The notes below the pieces were generated by a model that ran no database searches, was not told the DNA's origin, and saw only the letters and a program-made list of their open reading frames with translations. Source: CAMTUH01 sp947084935 (GTDB taxonomy: Bacteria > Pseudomonadota > Gammaproteobacteria > Coxiellales > Coxiellaceae). From it: 64,000 nucleotides of DNA. Both the position numbers and the translations under genes were made by a program. The stretch's first letter is position 1, and every line of letters begins with the position of its first letter. The stretch lies in the NCBI GenBank assembly GCA_947084935.1, contig CAMTUH010000010.1:9545-73544 (forward strand). The letters run 5' to 3'. Shown here one piece after another: positions 59,034 through 64,000 of the stretch.

Positions 59034-61208
59034 TTATTTTTCTTCCGTTTCAATGAAGCTGTGCAGCTTCTCGGCGCGGCTGGGGTGGCGCAGTTTGCGT
59101 AAGGCTTTTGCTTCGATTTGACGAATCCGCTCGCGCGTGACGTCAAATTGTTTGCCCACTTCTTCCAGTGTGTGATCGGTGTTCATGTCAATGCCAAATC
59201 GCATGCGTAACACTTTTGCTTCCCGAGGAGTCAGTGTGGATAGAATTTCTTGAGTGGCTTCGCTTAAGCCGGAAGAGGTAGCAAAATCAACCGGCGATTC
59301 CGTGTTGCCGTCTTCGATAAAATCACCTAAGTTGGAGTCCTCGTCTTCACCGATGGGTGTTTCCATGGAAATCGGCTCTTTCGCAATTTTCATCACTTTA
59401 CGAACTTTTTCTTCGGGCATATCCATGCGTTGACCCAATTCTTCGGGCGTGGGTTCTTGACCCGTTTCTTGAAGAATTTGACGGCTGATGCGATTCAGCT
59501 TATTGATGGTTTCAATCATGTGTACTGGAATACGAATCGTTCGCGCTTGGTCGGCGATCGATCGTGTGATCGCTTGGCGAATCCACCACGTGGCGTACGT
59601 GGAAAATTTATATCCGCGGCGGTACTCAAACTTATCCACGGCCTTCATCAAACCGATATTGCCTTCTTGAATGAGATCCAAAAATTGTAAGCCACGGTTC
59701 GTGTATTTTTTTGCGATGGAAATCACTAAGCGTAAATTCGCTTCAATCATCTCTTTTTTCGCACGACGGGATTTCGCCTCGCCAATCGCAACGCGCCGAT
59801 TGATTTCTTTAATTTCTTGTATCTTCAAGTTGCTTTGTTCTTCAATCAGTGCCAGTTTGCGTTGCGCACGGTGAATTTCCTGGGCGTATTTTTCAAGACG
59901 CTTGGCCTGTTCTTTGTTTTCTTTTTTGTAATGATCCAACCATTTGAGATCGGTTTCATTGTGCGGAAATGAAGCGATGAATTTTTTGCGCGGGGTTCTT
60001 GATTTGATTACGCAATACTGCATGATCAATCGTTCTTGTTCACGTGTTTTGTTTAGAAGTCTGCGCAACCGGCCGGTGAGTCGATGGAATTGTTTGATCG
60101 ACAATTTAAAGGTCGAGAAATAATCGGCTAAATTCTTTTGTTGTTGCTGAGTGTTGGGGTGGCTTTTCCCGCGCCGTTTAATAAACGTGAGGTACTTCTT
60201 ATGCAGGTCGCTGAGTTCGGTAATGTGTTTCGCCGTAATCACCGGATCGGGCCCTGTGTCAGCTTCCTCAAATTCATCTTCGCTGCTTCCGGAAGCTGCC
60301 CCTCCCTCTTCATCCTCTTCTTCTTTTTCGGGTGGTTTGACGACTTTAGGGATGGGTTGCGGTATGGCTTGTGCCGACTCGTCTTCATCGAAGAATCCAA
60401 TAATTAAATCGCTCAGACGACCTTGGCTGTTGACAATTTCTTCGTATTCTTTGATGAAAGCCGAGATAAGTTCGGGGTATTGAACAATCGCCCCCATGAC
60501 TTGTCGAATGCCTTCTTCAATGCGTTTCGCAATGACGATTTCACCTTCGCGCGTCAGCAATTCAACGCTGCCCATTTCGCGCATGTACATGCGGACGGGA
60601 TCGGTCGTGCGCGTTTCCGTGGCCAATGCTTCGGCGACGTCTTCGTTGATTTCTTCGTCGTCGGTAGAAGTGTCTTCTTCTAATAATAAAGAATCTTGAT
60701 CGGGTGGCGATTCAAAAACTTTGATACCCATTTCATTCAGTCGCCCAATGATGTCTTCCATTTGAGAAGGATCGACATAGTCGTTGGGTAGAAGGTTGAT
60801 CAGGTCTTCGTGAATGAGGAAGCCTTTCGTTTTGGCTTCTTCCAATAAAGCGCTGAATCCAAGGCGTTGGACTTCAGGGGTCGATTCTTGTGTCACCGGC
60901 TTTTCAGGCGTCGTTTTGCTGGGTTTTCCGGCGGGTTTGGCTGCTGCGCGGGACGCAGCAGCGGTTGGTTGCACTGGGGTTTTTGTTATTTTGGGGCTTT
61001 TTACACTCTTTGTTTTTACCATTTTTTTTGGTTTTTCCACTGGAGCTGCCACTTTTACTTTGGCGCTCACTTTTCTGGCTTTCTTCGGTTTCGCGACAGC
61101 GGCGGTTGGCCGCTTGGCCACAAACGGTTTCCGCACGCTTCTCAGCTTTTTAGCGGTTGTCTTCTTGGAGCTGGATTTCGTTTTCGTGGACTTTTTCTTA
61201 GTCGGCAT
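59034..61208 (-). CDS. rpoD: RNA polymerase sigma-70 factor with basic N-terminal extension
   Basis: A 724-residue primary sigma factor. Regions: 1.1 (about 115-195), 2 (AKKYTNRGLQFLDLIQEGNI; YATWWIRQAITRSIADQART with RIPVHM), 3 and 4 (LTPREAKVLRMRFGIDMNTD, TLEEVGKQFDVTRERIRQIE). Usual length is about 613; the extra is mainly the first 112 residues, very rich in Lys, Ala, Pro, Thr (histone H1-like). Last gene of rpsU-yqeY-dnaG-rpoD. Confidence 0.96.
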   Translation of the reverse strand: MPTKKKSTKTKSSSKKTTAKKLRSVRKPFVAKRPTAAVAKPKKARKVSAKVKVAAPVEKPKKMVKTKSVKSPKITKTPVQPTAAASRAAAKPAGKPSKTTPEKPVTQESTPEVQRLGFSALLEEAKTKGFLIHEDLINLLPNDYVDPSQMEDIIGRLNEMGIKVFESPPDQDSLLLEEDTSTDDEEINEDVAEALATETRTTDPVRMYMREMGSVELLTREGEIVIAKRIEEGIRQVMGAIVQYPELISAFIKEYEEIVNSQGRLSDLIIGFFDEDESAQAIPQPIPKVVKPPEKEEEDEEGGAASGSSEDEFEEADTGPDPVITAKHITELSDLHKKYLTFIKRRGKSHPNTQQQQKNLADYFSTFKLSIKQFHRLTGRLRRLLNKTREQERLIMQYCVIKSRTPRKKFIASFPHNETDLKWLDHYKKENKEQAKRLEKYAQEIHRAQRKLALIEEQSNLKIQEIKEINRRVAIGEAKSRRAKKEMIEANLRLVISIAKKYTNRGLQFLDLIQEGNIGLMKAVDKFEYRRGYKFSTYATWWIRQAITRSIADQARTIRIPVHMIETINKLNRISRQILQETGQEPTPEELGQRMDMPEEKVRKVMKIAKEPISMETPIGEDEDSNLGDFIEDGNTESPVDFATSSGLSEATQEILSTLTPREAKVLRMRFGIDMNTDHTLEEVGKQFDVTRERIRQIEAKALRKLRHPSRAEKLHSFIETEEK

Positions 61209-61278
61209 TGGATGCAGTACCCCAACGATTGATAAAGCAGTGTATTCTACGCGAACTCATGGATTAGTGGTAGTTATG

Positions 61279-63015
61279 TTATATAGGGGCGTCCGATGAT
61301 TTCGTCAAGAGGGTTTGCAGCTCTTTCTTCTCTTCAGGGCTCAGTTCGGCACTTTTTCCCTTTTGAATCAAGGCTTCAGCTGCTTTTTTGTCGGCCTGTT
61401 CCCGCAGGCGTTTCAGCGCCCCCTTCAGTTCCGCGATCAAACCTTCCTCATCGTTTAGCGGCAAGAGGCGAGCAGCAAGGTCCACAATCGGGCGCCGATC
61501 GTCGTCCTCCGGCCACAGCTCAAGCAGGCCACCGGTTGAAACGGTGGGGTGCTTTTTCAAAAGGGCGATGAGTTTAAAGAGCAGTGGTGATCCGGGAGCT
61601 TCCGTTTCCGGCAGGTCTTCGTCCAGGTGAGTGACGAGGGAGGGTTTTTGCAATAACACAGAGACGGCCCAATAAGCCGGTGGAAGGATGCGTTGTTCGA
61701 GGGACAAGCGGGTGGGCACTGTCCGTTTTTCATCGTGGGACGTTCGGTCTGCGATGTTGTTCACATCAATCGCTAATCGTTTTTCCAATTGCTCCACCAT
61801 AAATTGGTGGAAGAAACCCTGAGGCATTTTATTTAAATAAGTGAGCGCCTGTTTAGCAAAGTGCGCTTTATCGTCGATCGAGCGAATGGGGATTTCTTCG
61901 TGCAGGTGTTCAAAGAAAACGTCACTCAGCGGTTTAGCGTGTTCTAAATATTTTTCAAACGCGGGACCACCCTTTTTTCGTGCAAAACTGTCGGGATCTT
62001 CTTCTTGGGGCAAAAATAAAAATCGCACGGAAATATCGTCTCGCATCAGCGGCAATGCGAGCGTCAGCGCGCGCCAAGCCGCGCTGCGTCCTGCGGAGTC
62101 ACCATCGAAGCAAAAAATAATTTCGTGCGTGTAACGCAATAATTTTTGAAGGTGTTTTTCACTGGTTGCGGTTCCCATGGTTGCAACGGTGTACGTAATT
62201 CCGTGTTGATGTAATGCGATAACGTCTAAATATCCTTCTACAATAATAAGGCGCTGGAGTTGACGGTGGTGCTGAAGGGATTCATAAAGACCGTATAATT
62301 CCAGGCTTTTGTGGAACAGCGGGGTTTCGGGAGAGTTTAAATATTTGGGTGGGTCGTCGCCAATCGTTCTGCCGCCAAATGCAATGACGCGGCCGCGTAC
62401 GTCGCGAATGGGGAAAATAATGCGATTTCGAAAACGGTCAAAGCAGCGGTGATCGTCTTTTTGAATCATCAAGCCGTGAATTTGCAGAGATTGTTGTGAT
62501 TGTGAATCGGTAAAAACGGAGCGGAGATTTTCCCATCCGGCTGGAGCAAAACCCAAAGCAAATTGTTTGGCAATTTCGCCGGTTAATCCACGGGATTTCA
62601 AGTAATGAATTGCCGGTGGTGATGCACGTAATTGCTGCTGATAATACCGTGAAACGTTTGACAGAAGTGAATAATGTGCGTCGCTGTTGGAATCGGATTT
62701 AGTTTTAGTGGACGCTTCCTCGGGAATTTCTAGGCCGAGCGAATGCGCCAGATATTGAACGGCTTCGATGAATTCCAAACGATCGAAAGCGATCAGAAAT
62801 CCAATCACGTTCCCGTGTGCCCCGCAGCCAAAACAATAATAAAATTGTTTTTCGGAGCTGACGGTGAAAGATGGCGTTTTTTCATTGTGAAAGGGGCAGA
62901 GCCCGAGGTAATTGCCACCGCGTTTTTTGAGTGTGACTCGAGCTTGGATGAGCTCAACGAGGTCGGATCGTGCAACGAGGTCTTGAATAAAGGATTGTGG
63001 AATGCGGCCGCTCAT
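61279..63015 (-). CDS. dnaG: DNA primase
   Basis: A 578-residue primase. Zinc-binding N-terminus (CPFHNEKTPSFTVSSEKQFY, CFGCGAHGN), TOPRIM centre (IIVEGYLDVIALHQHG; IFCFDGDSAGRSAAWRALTL) and a C-terminal helicase-binding domain (about 440-578). It makes RNA primers at the replication fork. It lies in the conserved macromolecular synthesis operon. Confidence 0.96.
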   Translation of the reverse strand: MSGRIPQSFIQDLVARSDLVELIQARVTLKKRGGNYLGLCPFHNEKTPSFTVSSEKQFYYCFGCGAHGNVIGFLIAFDRLEFIEAVQYLAHSLGLEIPEEASTKTKSDSNSDAHYSLLSNVSRYYQQQLRASPPAIHYLKSRGLTGEIAKQFALGFAPAGWENLRSVFTDSQSQQSLQIHGLMIQKDDHRCFDRFRNRIIFPIRDVRGRVIAFGGRTIGDDPPKYLNSPETPLFHKSLELYGLYESLQHHRQLQRLIIVEGYLDVIALHQHGITYTVATMGTATSEKHLQKLLRYTHEIIFCFDGDSAGRSAAWRALTLALPLMRDDISVRFLFLPQEEDPDSFARKKGGPAFEKYLEHAKPLSDVFFEHLHEEIPIRSIDDKAHFAKQALTYLNKMPQGFFHQFMVEQLEKRLAIDVNNIADRTSHDEKRTVPTRLSLEQRILPPAYWAVSVLLQKPSLVTHLDEDLPETEAPGSPLLFKLIALLKKHPTVSTGGLLELWPEDDDRRPIVDLAARLLPLNDEEGLIAELKGALKRLREQADKKAAEALIQKGKSAELSPEEKKELQTLLTKSSDAPI

Positions 63016-63044
63016 GTGTGCTCATCATAAATAAAAGAAAATTT

Positions 63045-63497
63045 TTAAGTGTGTAAGCGGGTTTTGATGCGTGCGCTGACTTGTCCCATGTCGGCGCGGC
63101 CTTGGAGTTTTGCTTTCAAAATCCCCATCACTTTACCCATGTCTTTGATGGTGGATGCGCCAGTTTGTTGAATAGCGGAATCGATGGCTGCATCAATTTC
63201 GGAATCGCTCAAAGGCTCCGGCAAATAGGATTTAATGACCGATATTTCTTGTTTTTCTTTGTCGACCAAATCCGGGCGGTTTCCGGCTTGGTAGTGCGTG
63301 ATGGAATCGTGGCGTTGTTTGATCATTTTCTCGATGATCTTCATGACTCCCGGGTCATCGATTTCAATGCGCTCATCGATCTCGCGCTGTTTTACGGCTG
63401 CGAGCAGCAGGCGCAACGTGCCCAGACGATCCTTTTCATGAGCACGCAGAGCGGCTTTCATGTCTTCTTCAATGCGTTTCTTGAGTTCGCTCGCCAT
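63045..63497 (-). CDS. yqeY: GatB/YqeY family protein
   Basis: About 150 residues from ATG 63497 (MASELKKRIEEDMKAALRAH); a start 4 codons upstream is possible. It has the YqeY signature RLGTLRLLLAAVKQREIDER and ends GRADMGQVSARIKTRL. It resembles the tRNA-binding tail of GatB; function is poorly known. Conserved position between rpsU and dnaG. Confidence 0.9.
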   Translation of the reverse strand: MASELKKRIEEDMKAALRAHEKDRLGTLRLLLAAVKQREIDERIEIDDPGVMKIIEKMIKQRHDSITHYQAGNRPDLVDKEKQEISVIKSYLPEPLSDSEIDAAIDSAIQQTGASTIKDMGKVMGILKAKLQGRADMGQVSARIKTRLHT

Positions 63498-63524
63498 GAG
63501 GATGAGCATCCTTGTTGATGATGA

Positions 63525-63746
63525 TTAAAAGCGAGACCGTTCCCGCTCAAGTGCTTCGTGCTCTTTCTGCAGTTTTTTCGCGTAGCGCTTGACGGCTGCG
63601 GAACGTTTTCGCTTACGCTTGCTCGTGGGTTTTTCGTAGAATTCAATTTGGCGGAGTTTGCTGGGGATTCCGGCTTTTTCACAAGCCCGTTTGAACTTAC
63701 GTAACGACATATCAAAAGCGTCGCCGGCTATTTCAATCATTGGCAT
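63525..63746 (-). CDS. rpsU: 30S ribosomal protein S21
   Basis: A 73-residue basic protein: SLRKFKRACEKAGIPSKLRQ then a Lys/Arg-rich C-terminus (EKPTSKRKRKRSAAVKRYAK). First gene of rpsU-yqeY-dnaG-rpoD. The start may be ATG 63746 or ATG 63740 (MIEIAGDAF). Confidence 0.93.
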   Translation of the reverse strand: MPMIEIAGDAFDMSLRKFKRACEKAGIPSKLRQIEFYEKPTSKRKRKRSAAVKRYAKKLQKEHEALERERSRF

Positions 63747-63845
63747 ACGATTAGGTTACCTTACATTCGTTGGGAAACCCGTGATGTTACTGGGTCCGCT
63801 CTGGAATTGCAACCTAAGAAGGCCGATGAGCTTGGTTTAGGCTAG

Positions 63846-64000
63846 GAAGGGGTGTTATTCCGCGCAATGGCTCGTCGGGCTTTGGCCCTTGCGGCGCTAC
63901 GCATTCCATGCTTCGCTTGCAAGCTGCCCTCGCCATCGTTGGCTCGGGCGCTCAGCGGGCATGAAGCTTTGCTTCATGCGAGTTCCGCTTCGCCCTGCGC
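63846..64000. repeat. Palindromic intergenic repeat, right end at window edge
   Basis: CGCAATGGCTCGTCGGGC (63864-63881) matches the reverse complement of bases 263-280, and the preceding GGAAGGGGTGTTATTCC resembles the arm at 277-301. A hairpin GCATGAAGC (63959-63967) / GCTTCATGC (63971-63979) follows. It belongs to the same dispersed repeat family as the window's left end. No gene is visible here. Confidence 0.65.

Noticed and set aside
60814..61299. Long plus-strand frames opposite rpoD
   Set aside because: They are antisense shadows of the Lys/Ala-rich rpoD extension.

Overview
The window matches Coxiella burnetii or a very close relative. The evidence is a complete Dot/Icm type IVB secretion locus in the Coxiella arrangement: two full-length IcmL genes, a short non-homologous gene in the icmR slot, and no icmF/icmH next to icmB. 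Further support comes from a PanG-type pantothenate operon, a lipopolysaccharide heptose/mannose cluster, abundant intergenic palindromes, and the rpsU-yqeY-dnaG-rpoD operon. All assignments are from reading the sequence; no database search was run.

Layout. 1-865: palindromic repeats abutting a destroyed higB toxin remnant with an intact higA antitoxin. 806-4351: phosphoenolpyruvate synthase, a CBS-domain protein and a small zinc-finger protein. 4355-14316: lipopolysaccharide genes (waaF, an O-antigen ligase, two glycosyltransferases, manC, hldE, hldD), interrupted by a BRO-N/DinD-like gene, an unknown small protein and a thioesterase. 14407-17179: a LOG-family hydrolase, a solo LuxR-type regulator, an unknown gene and a vapBC pair.

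17233-44955 is the Dot/Icm region. It runs icmX-orf-icmW (minus), icmV-dotA (plus), a BCCT-like membrane protein (minus), dotDCB (minus), an unknown 333-residue protein, a DUF4143 ATPase cassette, icmTS (minus), then coxigA-icmQ-P-O-N-L-L-K-E-G-C-D-J-B (plus). Six intergenic sites fit the PmrA box (TTAA-type half-sites, 16 bp), each followed after exactly 11 bases by a -10-like hexamer, so most of the machine appears to be under one response regulator. The ATPase cassette is flanked by 36-bp copies of the 3' end of icmS and is preceded by four 22-bp-spaced iteron-like repeats. This is the most unusual feature of the window.

44979-64000: two very short genes, malic enzyme, a rimB-rimK-mscK-like operon, two exported proteins, tRNA-Ile(CAT), panG-panB-panC with a flavodoxin-like reductase, an F-box (eukaryotic-like) candidate effector with a possible PmrA box, a small exported protein, an MFS transporter, an unknown small protein, and rpsU-yqeY-dnaG-rpoD. 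RpoD carries a Lys/Ala/Pro-rich N-terminal extension of about 112 residues. The window ends in another palindromic repeat related to the one at the start.
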